Assembly: GCA_046498405.1 (NCBI GenBank)
Contig: JAWOAS010000138.1
Coordinates: 19,876 to 83,875 of the forward strand
Direction: 5' to 3'
Source: T1Sed10-49 sp046498405
Lineage (GTDB): Bacteria > Actinomycetota > Nitriliruptoria > Euzebyales > Egibacteraceae
Length of the DNA stretch: 64,000 bases
The notes below the pieces were generated by a model, which was given only the letters and a program-made list of their open reading frames with translations, made no database searches and was not told the DNA's origin. The position numbers were made by a program, and so were the translations under genes. Of this stretch, positions 16,048 to 23,792 are shown one piece after another (the first letter of the stretch is position 1; every line of letters starts with the position of its first letter).

Positions 16048-18633
16048 TCAGACGCCCGGCGGCCACCCCGCCGCGGCCCGCAGCCGCTCGGCGAGCCGGG
16101 CCTCGTCGGGGGGGCCGCCGCTGGGCCGGACGAAGAAGACGTCGCGGACCTGCGGGCCCAGCGTGGCCACGCGCGCGCCGACGACGTCGAGCCCCTCCTC
16201 GGCGAGGACCCGCCCGAGGCGGTAGAGCACGCCCGGCGCGTCGGGCCCGGCGACCTCGATCCGCGTGGTCATCGGCCCGCGGTCGAAGCCCACCTCGACC
16301 TCGACGGGACGGGCGAGGGCGGGCCGGCGCACGTCGCGACGCCCCTCCCAGCGCTCGACGAGCGCCCCGGCGTCGACCTCGCCGACCGCGGCGGCAGCGA
16401 GGTCGGCGAGGACCCGCTCGTCGTCGGGCGCCGCGGCGGCCTCCTCCTCGTCAGGGTCGGACGGCCCGACACCGGCCTCGGGCCCGGCGTCGACGACGAA
16501 CCAGTCGAAGGCGACGCCGTCGCCGCGGGTGAAGGCGCGCGCGTCGAGGACGACGAGGCCGTGGCCGGCGAGCGCGCCGGCGGCGTCGGCCATGAGCCCG
16601 ACGCGGTCGGGGGCCACGAGCGAGAGCGTCCGGGTGCCGGCCACCGGCCCGGGCCGCAGCGAGGCGCGGGCATGGCCGTCGGCGCGCTCGCCGTCGAGGC
16701 GGGCGTGCTCGGCGACCTGCTCGGCGCTGGCGGCGAGAAGGTAGCGCCGCGGCATGCCGGCCAGCGCCGCGGCGACCGCCCCTTGACGGCCATGGAGACG
16801 CTCGGCGTCGGCGAGGACCGCCGCGGGCGGGGCGAGCGCAAGGTCGGCGTCGACCTCGCTCGTCAGGCGCTGGCGCACCCGCGCGTGGAGCTCGGCGAGC
16901 AGGCCCTCCCGCCAGGACGACGCGGCGGTCGGCCCGGTGGCCCGCCCATCGGCGAGCGCGAGGAGGTAGAGCCCGTCGAGGGCCTCGGCGTCGCCCACGC
17001 GCTCGGCCACCGCGGCGATCTCGTCGGCGTCGTCGAGGTCGCGGCTCACCGCGACGTCGGGCAGCAGCAGGTGCAACCGCACGAGACGCGCCACCCGGTC
17101 GGCCCGCCGCGCGCCGAACCCCATCCGCAGGACCCAGTCGCGGGCGGTCGCCGCGCCGGCCACGGCGTGATCGCCGGCGCCGGCCTTGCCGACGTCGTGG
17201 AGCAGCGCGGCCAGCAGGAGGACCTCGGGCTCGTCGAGCCGCTCGAAGATCGCCCCGTGACGCTCGTCGAGCGCGCCGTCGACGACCGCACCGAGCTCGG
17301 CGACGGTCTCGACGAGGTGGGTGTCGACGTCGTAGCGGTGCAGCGGGTTGCGCTGGGGCGCCCCGCGCAGGGTCTCCCACTCCGGCAGGAGCGCTGAGAG
17401 CAGGCCGATCTCACCGGCGTCGGTGAGCGCCGGCACCGCCTCGCGGCCCCGTCGCAGCACCCGCAGCAGCGCCCCACGCATCGCGGCGTCCCACGGCAGC
17501 GCACCGAGCTCGGCGATCTGCACCGCAAGCGCCTCGGCGGTGGCGCGCCCGAGATGGGTGCCCTCGGCGGCGGCGGCCGCGACGGCCCGCAGCGCGAGGG
17601 TCGGGTCCCCGGCGAGGGCGCGGCCAGGAGCCGCCTCGACGAGGCCGTCGACGACCACGAGGCCGTCGTCGACCTCACGAGCCTGGGGCCGCGCGCGCCG
17701 CCGACCCCCCCGCGCGTCGGCGAGCACGCGCGGCCAGGCCCGGCCATGGAGGTAGGCGATCCGCCGGCTCGCGAGGCCCACGGCGCGCAGCAGCGCGTCG
17801 CCGTCACCCCAGTCCAGGCGCGTGGCCACGCCGTCCTGGAGGTCGAGGCGCAGGGTGTCCGCGCCGGAGCCGGGCGGCAGGCTCGCCCCCTGCTGCAGGT
17901 GCAGGGCGCAGCGCGCGGCGAGCAGCACCTCCCCGGCCTCGGCGAGGGCGGGAAGGTCGCTGGCACCGAGGTAGCGCGCGCCGACGAGCGCGTCGAGGCC
18001 GTCGGCGCCGAGCAAGCAGGCCGAGGCCCACCGCAGGCTCTGGAGGTCGCGGAGCCCCCCGGCGCCGCGCTTGAGGTCGGGCTCGAGCATGCCGGGGCGG
18101 TCGCCCGCCTGGGCGTGCCGCGCCGCGTCGGCGTCGGCGACCGAGGCAAGGAGCCTGCCGCCGTGCCGGCCCAGCCACCGGCGCCAGCGCGCGGCGAGGT
18201 CGTCGACGAGCCCGACGTCACCGGCGACGAGCCGCCGCTCGACGAGCGCCGTCGCGCTCTCGACCCGCTCGACCGCCGCCTTGACCGCCGCGCGCGGCGT
18301 GTGCACCGCGTGGCCGACCGACAGCCCGGCATCCCACAGCGGGTAGCAGATCGCCCGGACGAGCTCCTCGAGCTCGGCCGTGGACCTGCCGTCGTGGAGG
18401 AGCAGGATGTCGACGTCGGAGGCGGGCGCGAGCTCACGGCGCGCGTAGCTGCCGAGCCCGACGACGGCCACACCGACGGCCTCGCCGAGGCAGGAGGACA
18501 CGACCCCGTCGATGCGGTCGGTCCACGACCGACACCAGGCCGAGCCCAAGGGGGCGTCGACGCTGGCGGCGTCGAGGCGCCGACGGAGCCCGGCGACGTC
18601 GGCGGCAGGCCCCTGCGCGGGGCCGGGGCTCAG
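16048..18633 (-). CDS. glnD: [protein-PII] uridylyltransferase / uridylyl-removing enzyme
   Basis: Senses glutamine and adds or removes UMP on the PII protein encoded just upstream. Domains in order: nucleotidyltransferase (GSYARRELAPASDVDILLL), GlnD linker, HD hydrolase (ALLHDVGKAGAGDHA) and two C-terminal ACT domains. The start is unusual. The first ATG/GTG/TTG in frame is TTG at 18549, but the 28 codons before it read like the family N-terminus (GLRRRLDAASV) and begin at a CTG that overlaps the glnB stop (CTGA), with GGAGG four bases upstream. I therefore give 18633 as the start (861 residues); 18549 (833 residues) is the conservative alternative. Transcribed with glnB. Confidence 0.9.
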   Translation of the reverse strand: MSPGPAQGPAADVAGLRRRLDAASVDAPLGSAWCRSWTDRIDGVVSSCLGEAVGVAVVGLGSYARRELAPASDVDILLLHDGRSTAELEELVRAICYPLWDAGLSVGHAVHTPRAAVKAAVERVESATALVERRLVAGDVGLVDDLAARWRRWLGRHGGRLLASVADADAARHAQAGDRPGMLEPDLKRGAGGLRDLQSLRWASACLLGADGLDALVGARYLGASDLPALAEAGEVLLAARCALHLQQGASLPPGSGADTLRLDLQDGVATRLDWGDGDALLRAVGLASRRIAYLHGRAWPRVLADARGGRRRARPQAREVDDGLVVVDGLVEAAPGRALAGDPTLALRAVAAAAAEGTHLGRATAEALAVQIAELGALPWDAAMRGALLRVLRRGREAVPALTDAGEIGLLSALLPEWETLRGAPQRNPLHRYDVDTHLVETVAELGAVVDGALDERHGAIFERLDEPEVLLLAALLHDVGKAGAGDHAVAGAATARDWVLRMGFGARRADRVARLVRLHLLLPDVAVSRDLDDADEIAAVAERVGDAEALDGLYLLALADGRATGPTAASSWREGLLAELHARVRQRLTSEVDADLALAPPAAVLADAERLHGRQGAVAAALAGMPRRYLLAASAEQVAEHARLDGERADGHARASLRPGPVAGTRTLSLVAPDRVGLMADAAGALAGHGLVVLDARAFTRGDGVAFDWFVVDAGPEAGVGPSDPDEEEAAAAPDDERVLADLAAAAVGEVDAGALVERWEGRRDVRRPALARPVEVEVGFDRGPMTTRIEVAGPDAPGVLYRLGRVLAEEGLDVVGARVATLGPQVRDVFFVRPSGGPPDEARLAERLRAAAGWPPGV

Positions 18634-18968
18634 AGGGCCTCCGGCCCGCTCTCCCCGGTGCGGATGCGCACGATGTCCTCGAGGGGGAGGATCGCCACCT
18701 TGCCGTCACCGATCTTGCCGGTGCGGGCCGCCTTCGTGATCGCGTCGACGACCCCGTCGACCTGCGGGTCGTCGACCATGACCTCGATGCGGCTCTTCGG
18801 CACGAAGTCGACCTGGTACTCCGCCCCGCGGTACACCTCGGTGTGCCCGCGCTGCCGCCCGAACCCGCGTGCCTCGCTGACCGTCAGGCCGGCGACGCCA
18901 ACTTCGCGCAGGGCCTCCTTGACGTCCTCGACCTTGAACGGCTTCACGATTGCCACGACGAGTTTCAT
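18630..18968 (-). CDS. glnB: nitrogen regulatory protein PII
   Basis: A 112-residue trimeric signalling protein that reads 2-oxoglutarate and ATP/ADP. MKLVVAIVKPFK opens the protein; the T-loop RGAEYQVDFVPK contains Tyr51, the residue modified by GlnD in proteobacteria (actinobacterial PII is usually adenylylated there). The B-loop TGKIGDGKVAILP is intact. ATG at 18968 follows GAAAGGAG. First gene of the glnB-glnD operon. No ammonium transporter gene precedes it, unlike the common amtB-glnB-glnD order. A GlnR-type operator lies 55 bp upstream. Confidence 0.95.
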   Translation of the reverse strand: MKLVVAIVKPFKVEDVKEALREVGVAGLTVSEARGFGRQRGHTEVYRGAEYQVDFVPKSRIEVMVDDPQVDGVVDAITKAARTGKIGDGKVAILPLEDIVRIRTGESGPEAL

Positions 18969-19022
18969 CGGCGCTCCTTTCTCATCGGTACCCCAACGGA
19001 CCTCCGAGGATGGGACCTGCGG

Positions 19023-19060
19023 GTTTCCCCATCGTCAGGCCCCTGTTTCACCGCCGTTAC
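19023..19060 (-). promoter_or_regulatory. GlnR-type operator upstream of glnB
   Basis: On the minus strand the sequence reads GTAAC-n6-GAAAC-n6-CTGAC-n6-GAAAC. This matches the two-site actinobacterial GlnR consensus (gTnAC-n6-GaAAC repeated with n6 spacing) with one change, C for g in the third half-site. It lies 55 bp upstream of the glnB ATG. GlnR activates or represses nitrogen genes under limitation; glnR itself is not in the window. Confidence 0.75.
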
Positions 19061-19092
19061 ATCTTGCGCCGCCCATGGTGCCGCTGCCAGCC

Positions 19093-19734
19093 TCATCCGA
19101 GCAGCTCCCGGCGGTAGGCCTGGCTCACGAGCTCGGCGCGGTCGCCGGCGTCGAGCTTGCGCAGGAGGTGCTGGAGGTGCTTCTGCACCGTGCGCACCGA
19201 CACGCCGAGCCGCTCGGCGATCTCGGCGTTCGACGAGCCGCCGGCGACGAGCTCGAGGACCTCGCGCTCGCGGGTGGTGAGCTCGGCCTGACCCACGCCC
19301 ACGCCCCGCCCGAGGCTGTCGACGAGCTTGGGCACGAACGCCTCGCCGATGACCGTCTCCCCGGCGACGCAGCGCCGGATCCCCTCGGCGAGCTCGGCGC
19401 CGGAGATGCTCTTGAGCAGGAAGCCGTCGGCCCCGGCGGCCAGCGCCGAGCGCAGCGTGCTCGCCGAGGTCTGCGCCGACAGCACGAGGATCGCCACACC
19501 GTTGCCGGCGGCGCGCAGCCGCTCGGCGACCTCGAGTCCCCAGCCCTCGCCGAGGCGGAGGTCGAGCAGGACGAGGTCGGGCTCGTGCTTGGCGACCTCC
19601 TCGAGCGCGTCGCCGACGCCGGCGGCCTCGCCGACGACGACGATGCCCTCGTCGACGGCGGTGAGCAGGCGCACCAGGCCCTCCCGGACGAGGTCGTGGT
19701 CGTCGACGAGGACGACGCGGACCGGGCCGCTCAT
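19093..19734 (-). CDS. NarL/LuxR-type response regulator
   Basis: A 213-residue two-component regulator. The receiver domain (about 1-125) has acidic residues in VVLVDDHDLV, the phospho-acceptor Asp in LVLLDLRLG and the Lys in GFLLKSI. The C-terminal LuxR helix-turn-helix contains LTTREREVLELVAGG and SNAEIAERLGVSVRTVQKHL. No histidine kinase is adjacent, so it is an orphan. Its ATG overlaps the stop of the NYN-LOTUS gene (ATGA), so the two are co-translated and probably act in the same response. Confidence 0.9.
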   Translation of the reverse strand: MSGPVRVVLVDDHDLVREGLVRLLTAVDEGIVVVGEAAGVGDALEEVAKHEPDLVLLDLRLGEGWGLEVAERLRAAGNGVAILVLSAQTSASTLRSALAAGADGFLLKSISGAELAEGIRRCVAGETVIGEAFVPKLVDSLGRGVGVGQAELTTREREVLELVAGGSSNAEIAERLGVSVRTVQKHLQHLLRKLDAGDRAELVSQAYRRELLG

Positions 19735-20987
19735 CCCTCGCCGTCGCCCTCCGCTGCCGGAGCGAGGACGTAGTCGTCGGCGTCCTCGTCCCAGGTCATC
19801 GTGACGAGGCCGCGGGTGCGCGCCGCCTTCGCGAACTGCAGGAAGCCGCCGAAGCCGAACTCCTTCTCGCTGAAGTCGGGATCGCGCTTGCGCAGCTGGT
19901 CCTTGAGCCCCGACAGCGGCGGCGGGCCGCCCTCGGCGTGGAGGTCGGCGACGACCTCGGCGAGCAGCGCGAAGGCCCGGTCCTCGCCGCTGGACTCCTC
20001 GGGGAAGAAGACCTCGGGGTCGCCCTTGGCGGGGCCGTGCTCGAGCTCGATGATCTTGCGGTCGGCGAGGTGGCGCAGCAGTTCGCCAAAGGCGCGGAAG
20101 CCGTAGTCGGCCTCGCTGAAGGTCGGGTCCTTGCGCAGTAGCGCCCGTTTGAGGTTCGAGGCGAGCACCGCCCCGCCCGAGGAGCGCTGGAGCCCCGCCA
20201 GCGTCTGGGTCACGAGCTTGCCGAGCGGCGCGGGCTCGTCGCCGACGGTGATGGCCTCGTCGTCATGGTCGGCCTCGACCTCGACATGGTCGGCGACCTC
20301 GGGCGCGACCGGCCCGGGCGCCGCGGTGGGCTCGGGCCCGGCGGTGGGCTCGGGCCCGGGTCCAGGCTCGGGCGCCGCGACCTCGTCGTCCGGCGACGTC
20401 GTCGGCTCGTCGGACTGGCCGGCCGCCGGCGCGCGCGGCGCGGGTGCCCGTCCTCCCCCGCGGCCACCGCGACGCCGACCGCCGCGCCCGCCCTTGCCCT
20501 TGGGCACGTTGACGCCCTCGAGGCGCTCGTAGAAGAGGAACTCGTCGCAGGCCGGGGGCAGCAGCGCCGACGTCGAGGCCTGCAGCCCCAGGCCGATGAC
20601 CCGCTTGTTGAGCTCGCGCAGCTTGGCGACCAGCGGGGTGAAGTCGCTGTCGCCGGTGCCGATGACGAACGTCGTGATGTAGTCGCGCTCGAAGGACAGC
20701 TCGATCGCGTCGACGGCCATCTTGATGTCGGCGGCGTTCTTGCGGACCGCCCCCATGCGCTGGGGGATCTCGATGAGCTCGACATGCTGCTGGGTCAGCA
20801 TCCGTCGGTCGTCGTCGAAGTACGACCAGTCGGCGTAGGCGCGGCGCACGACGACGCGGCCGCGGTCGGCGAGCGCGTCGGCGACGGGCTTGAGGTCGAA
20901 GCGCAGACCGTTGAGGTCCTCGCGGGCACCGATCGCGAGGTTCTCGTAGTCGAGGAACAGCGCGATGCGTTCTTCATCGGAGGTCAT
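19731..20987 (-). CDS. NYN (PIN-like RNase) protein with two LOTUS/OST-HTH domains
   Basis: A 418-residue predicted RNA-binding or RNA-cleaving protein. The N-terminal NYN domain shows its acidic metal-binding residues in ALFLDYENL, AADIKMAVDA and VIGTGDSDFTPLV. A Gly/Arg-rich and then Pro/Glu-rich linker separates it from two LOTUS (OST-HTH) modules; the first contains ADYGFRAFGELLRHL and the second KEFGFGGFLQFAK, domains known to bind RNA. Proteins with this NYN plus LOTUS layout (LabA-like) are linked to RNA turnover. ATG at 20987 has TAGCCT 8 nt upstream, a leaderless arrangement. The next gene, a response regulator, overlaps by four bases. Confidence 0.88.
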   Translation of the reverse strand: MTSDEERIALFLDYENLAIGAREDLNGLRFDLKPVADALADRGRVVVRRAYADWSYFDDDRRMLTQQHVELIEIPQRMGAVRKNAADIKMAVDAIELSFERDYITTFVIGTGDSDFTPLVAKLRELNKRVIGLGLQASTSALLPPACDEFLFYERLEGVNVPKGKGGRGGRRRGGRGGGRAPAPRAPAAGQSDEPTTSPDDEVAAPEPGPGPEPTAGPEPTAAPGPVAPEVADHVEVEADHDDEAITVGDEPAPLGKLVTQTLAGLQRSSGGAVLASNLKRALLRKDPTFSEADYGFRAFGELLRHLADRKIIELEHGPAKGDPEVFFPEESSGEDRAFALLAEVVADLHAEGGPPPLSGLKDQLRKRDPDFSEKEFGFGGFLQFAKAARTRGLVTMTWDEDADDYVLAPAAEGDGEG

Positions 20988-20995
20988 GGCAGAGC

Positions 20996-21001
20996 AGGCT
21001 A
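20996..21001 (-). promoter_or_regulatory. -10 element of the NYN-LOTUS/response regulator operon
   Basis: TAGCCT on the minus strand, exactly 8 nt from the ATG at 20987, without a ribosome binding site between. Confidence 0.45.
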
Positions 21002-21034
21002 GCGGATCCGCAGCGCTACCCTGCCCATGTGCCC

Positions 21035-21108
21035 GGGGGCGTGGCCCAACAGGCAGAGGCGCGCCGCTTAAAACGGCGGAGCTGTGGGTTCGAGTCCCAC
21101 CGCCCCCA
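21035..21108 (+). tRNA. tRNA with UAA anticodon, Leu-type D arm but short (class I) variable loop
   Basis: A 74-nt cloverleaf. The 7-bp acceptor stem is 21035-21041 with 21101-21107, discriminator A21108. The D arm has three pairs and the AAC-AGG-CAGA loop layout of bacterial tRNA-Leu. The 5-bp anticodon stem (21062-21066 with 21074-21078) holds loop CTTAAAA, so the anticodon is UAA, reading the Leu codon UUA. The variable region is only five bases (21079-21083), whereas bacterial tRNA-Leu normally has a long variable arm. The T arm (GTGGG/CCCAC, loop TTCGAGT) is normal. CCA is not encoded. TACCCT at 21017-21022 is a plausible -10 element. Confidence 0.85.
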
Positions 21109-21134
21109 CGCCGGCGCGAGGGCGCTCCGCACGC

Positions 21135-22253
21135 TCACGCAGAGGTCGCGGGGTCCTCCTCGACGTCGTAGCGCAGCTCGGCCCCGCGCAGGCTCTCCGC
21201 CTCGTGCAGCGCCGTCATCGCCAGCGCGAGCGCGTCGTTGGAGCTCTCGGCCGGCAGGTGGACGCGGGCGCGCACGCTGCGGCGACCGTCGTCGTCCTCC
21301 CAGGTCTCGATCCCCCCGACGATGCCGATGCTGCTGAGCGCCCGGCCGAGCTCCTCACGCGGGGCCGCCACCGCGGCGTCGAGCCGCGCGGTGACGACGA
21401 CGATGTGCTCGGCGGCGCCCGCCTCGCCCGCGGCGTACTCGGCGGGCGCGGGCTGCCCGGCGCTGGCCGTCGAGGCTCGCGCGTCCTCGGGCTGCGGCCC
21501 GACGTCGATGGCGACGACGAGAGTGGCCTCGGGGGCGCGCCAGGCGACGTGGGTCGTGGCCGTGCGCAGCCCGGACGCCGTGGGCGCGACCGGCACGACG
21601 ACGAGGTCGTCGTCGTCGGCGGCGGCGCCGATCGCCATCGCGTAGCGGCGGGGATCGTGGTGGACGCGGTCGGACAGCGCGGCGACGACCTCCGGCAGGT
21701 CGGTGTCGGCGGCCCCGGTGCGCAGGACGCGGATGCGGTGCGGACGCGGTCCGGCCAAGCGCCGCGCGAGGTCGGCGGCCAGGCGCACCCCGCCCTCGCC
21801 GGCGGGCTGGAGATGGTCGTCGGACAGCGGGACAAGGACGTGCTCGGTCGGGCGCTGACCGAGTCGCACGACGGCCATCGGCGTGCGCGAGCGGCCCACG
21901 ACGGTGTCGATGAGCTCGCCGAAGACGTTGCGGTTCGTGCTCCGGCCGCGCCAGCCCATGACGACGAGCGTCACGCCGTGCTCGGCGGCGGCGTCGAGCA
22001 CCCCGTCGGCGACGTCGTCGCGGTCAACGACGAGGCCACGGCTGGCCACCCCCCAGTCGCGCACGACCTCCTCGGCGGCGGCCACGAGCGCGCTCGCGTC
22101 GTCGCGCACCGCGCTGGGCGCCTGCGCCGGCACGACGGTCAACGGCAGCACGACGCCGCCGTCGGCCCGGGCCACCGCGACGGCGTGGGCCATGAGCCCC
22201 TCGGCCGAGGCGGGGTTGGTGAGCGGCACCATGACCACCGATCCGAGTGCCAT
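21135..22253 (-). CDS. two-domain universal stress protein-like protein
   Basis: A 372-residue cytoplasmic protein. The first 140 residues follow the UspA fold (LGSVVMVPLTNPASAEGLMAHAVAVA at the start, written here in part; VTLVVMGWRGRS with a G-x2-G nucleotide-loop pattern, then TPMAVVRLG). A second, more divergent half begins around EHVLVPLSDDHL and resembles the cytoplasmic USP tails of some cation transporters; the last 80 residues are acidic and not assigned. ATG at 22253 follows AGCAGGAGGTGG. Adjacent to the tRNA and separate from the NUDIX operon. ATP binding is likely but unproved. Confidence 0.75.
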   Translation of the reverse strand: MALGSVVMVPLTNPASAEGLMAHAVAVARADGGVVLPLTVVPAQAPSAVRDDASALVAAAEEVVRDWGVASRGLVVDRDDVADGVLDAAAEHGVTLVVMGWRGRSTNRNVFGELIDTVVGRSRTPMAVVRLGQRPTEHVLVPLSDDHLQPAGEGGVRLAADLARRLAGPRPHRIRVLRTGAADTDLPEVVAALSDRVHHDPRRYAMAIGAAADDDDLVVVPVAPTASGLRTATTHVAWRAPEATLVVAIDVGPQPEDARASTASAGQPAPAEYAAGEAGAAEHIVVVTARLDAAVAAPREELGRALSSIGIVGGIETWEDDDGRRSVRARVHLPAESSNDALALAMTALHEAESLRGAELRYDVEEDPATSA

Positions 22254-22423
22254 CACCACCTCCTGCTCGACCGGTGCCCGGCGTGACCGCGGATACGCCG
22301 GGCACCGCGGCGACGTTCCACGACGGGTGAGGCCACCGCGGCCGTCGCATCCTGGCCTGGCCCCGAGGCCTGAGCGAGCGTACCCGACGCCGTCGCCGCC
22401 ACGCCGGCAGCCTGCCGCCGACC

Positions 22424-23689
22424 TCACTCGCGCCAGCCGGCCGGGTCCCGGCCGCCGACGAGGCGCCGCAGGCCACCGTCGGCGTCGACGACGAGCACCT
22501 CGCCGATGAACGGCTCGACGCCCGGCGCGGTGGCCGCCGTGCGCGGCGCCCCGAGCGCGACGGTGACGTCCGCGCTGGGCAGCTCGCCGAGCAGGCCCTC
22601 GCGGGGATGCAGCCCCGAGGGCAGGTCGACGGCGACGATCGCCGCCCGGCGGCGCTGCAGGGCCCGCAATGCCGCGAGCGGCCCTCCGCGCAGCGCGCCG
22701 TCGAGGCCGCCACCGACGAGGGCGTCGACGACGACGCCGGCCGGGGGCAGCTCGCCGCCGGGGCGCTGGCAGGCCACGCGCTCGAGGCCCCGCGTCGCGG
22801 CGTCCTCGGCGACGACGGCGACGGGATGGCCGGCCGCCTCGAGGGCCCTCGCCGTGGCGAGGCCCGCCCGGCCGTTGCCACCCCCGCCGGCGAGCACGAC
22901 GACCCCGCGTCGCTCGTGGTCGAGGCGACGCGCGACCTCGGCGATGCGCCCGCCGACGATGCCGAGTCGTCGGGGACCCGGCGCACCCTCCGCAGGCGCG
23001 GACCCGGCGCTGCCGGTGGGAGGCAGGTCGGCGAAGCGCGGCCGGCGGGGTGGGCCGGCCCGGGTGGCGAGCCATGGCGCGACCTCGCGGTCGGCCCCGA
23101 GGTCGGCCGGGGTGAGGCCGCGGTGCCAGCCAGGGACGAGCGCATCGAGCAACGCGGCGGTGAGCAGGCCCGTCGCCCCCCACAAGAGGTTGCGGTCATC
23201 GAGCTGCCAGGCCCACGACGCCCGCGTCGTCGACAGCCGTACGACCCGCCACCGCGCCGGGTCGCAGAGCGCTGCGAGCCCGACGGAGAGGATCTCGGCG
23301 ACCTCGGCCTCGCTGCGCACGAGGGGGTGCGGTCGACGCCACCGGCCGACGACCGCCTGCAACCAGAAGCGCGACGGCGGGACGTAGAGGGCCGGCAGGG
23401 CCCCGAGTGGGTCGACGGTCGAGGCGTCGAGGCCGATCTCCTCGTGGGCCTCCCGCAGCGCCGCCTCCTCGACGGTCTCGCCGGGGTCGACGCCACCGCC
23501 CGGCAGCGAAACCTGGCCGGGGTGGGTGCGCAGGTCCTCGCGGCGCCGGGTGTAGACGATGCGCAGGTCGTCGCCGGCCTCGGACAGCAGCGCGAGCGCG
23601 GCGCCTACCCGGGCCTCACCGGAGCGGGCGAGGACGTCGGGCGCGCCAAGCGCTTCGGCGAGGGCGCCCCAGCGCGCGCCGGCCGGCAC
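22424..23689 (-). CDS. NUDIX hydrolase fused to NAD(P)H-hydrate epimerase-like (YjeF N) domain
   Basis: A 421-residue fusion. The first half is a NUDIX hydrolase of the CoA-pyrophosphatase type, with a complete Nudix box (GGGVDPGETVEEAALREA followed by HEEIGL) near residues 60-85. The second half, from about residue 240, is a YjeF N-terminal domain: GGGGNGRAGLATARAL corresponds to the NNGGDG loop but is degenerate, while VVDALVGGGLDG and AIVAVDLPSGLHP keep the family's D-P-S-G motif. NnrE epimerises damaged NAD(P)HX, so the fusion joins two nucleotide-sanitation activities. GTG at 23689 lies 4 bp after the stop of the small membrane peptide; upstream in-frame starts would overlap that gene. 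Confidence 0.8.
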   Translation of the reverse strand: MPAGARWGALAEALGAPDVLARSGEARVGAALALLSEAGDDLRIVYTRRREDLRTHPGQVSLPGGGVDPGETVEEAALREAHEEIGLDASTVDPLGALPALYVPPSRFWLQAVVGRWRRPHPLVRSEAEVAEILSVGLAALCDPARWRVVRLSTTRASWAWQLDDRNLLWGATGLLTAALLDALVPGWHRGLTPADLGADREVAPWLATRAGPPRRPRFADLPPTGSAGSAPAEGAPGPRRLGIVGGRIAEVARRLDHERRGVVVLAGGGGNGRAGLATARALEAAGHPVAVVAEDAATRGLERVACQRPGGELPPAGVVVDALVGGGLDGALRGGPLAALRALQRRRAAIVAVDLPSGLHPREGLLGELPSADVTVALGAPRTAATAPGVEPFIGEVLVVDADGGLRRLVGGRDPAGWRE

Positions 23690-23693
23690 CCCC

Positions 23694-23792
23694 TCAGAGG
23701 ACGGGAGCGACGGCGAGGGTGAGGACCATCGCCCCGGCGACGAGCGCCACGATGGCGATGACGACACCGCGTTGGCGCTTGGGAGACATCAT
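23694..23792 (-). CDS. 32-residue single-span membrane peptide
   Basis: MMSPKRQRGVVIAIVALVAG then a further hydrophobic stretch ending APVL: a positively charged N-terminus and one membrane span of about 20 residues. The ATG overlaps the stop of the thiamine-binding protein (ATGA), with GGAGGAG 11 bases before it, and the stop is 4 bp before the NUDIX-NnrE GTG. The tight packing between two real genes argues it is translated. I do not recognise a family; short peptides of this shape are common and often missed in actinobacteria. Confidence 0.65.
   Translation of the reverse strand: MMSPKRQRGVVIAIVALVAGAMVLTLAVAPVL

Noticed and set aside
21062..21078. Ochre suppressor tRNA reading of the odd tRNA
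   Set aside because: With U33 at 21068 the anticodon is UAA (reads UUA), not UUA (reads UAA); shifting the loop would break the perfect stem and lose U33.
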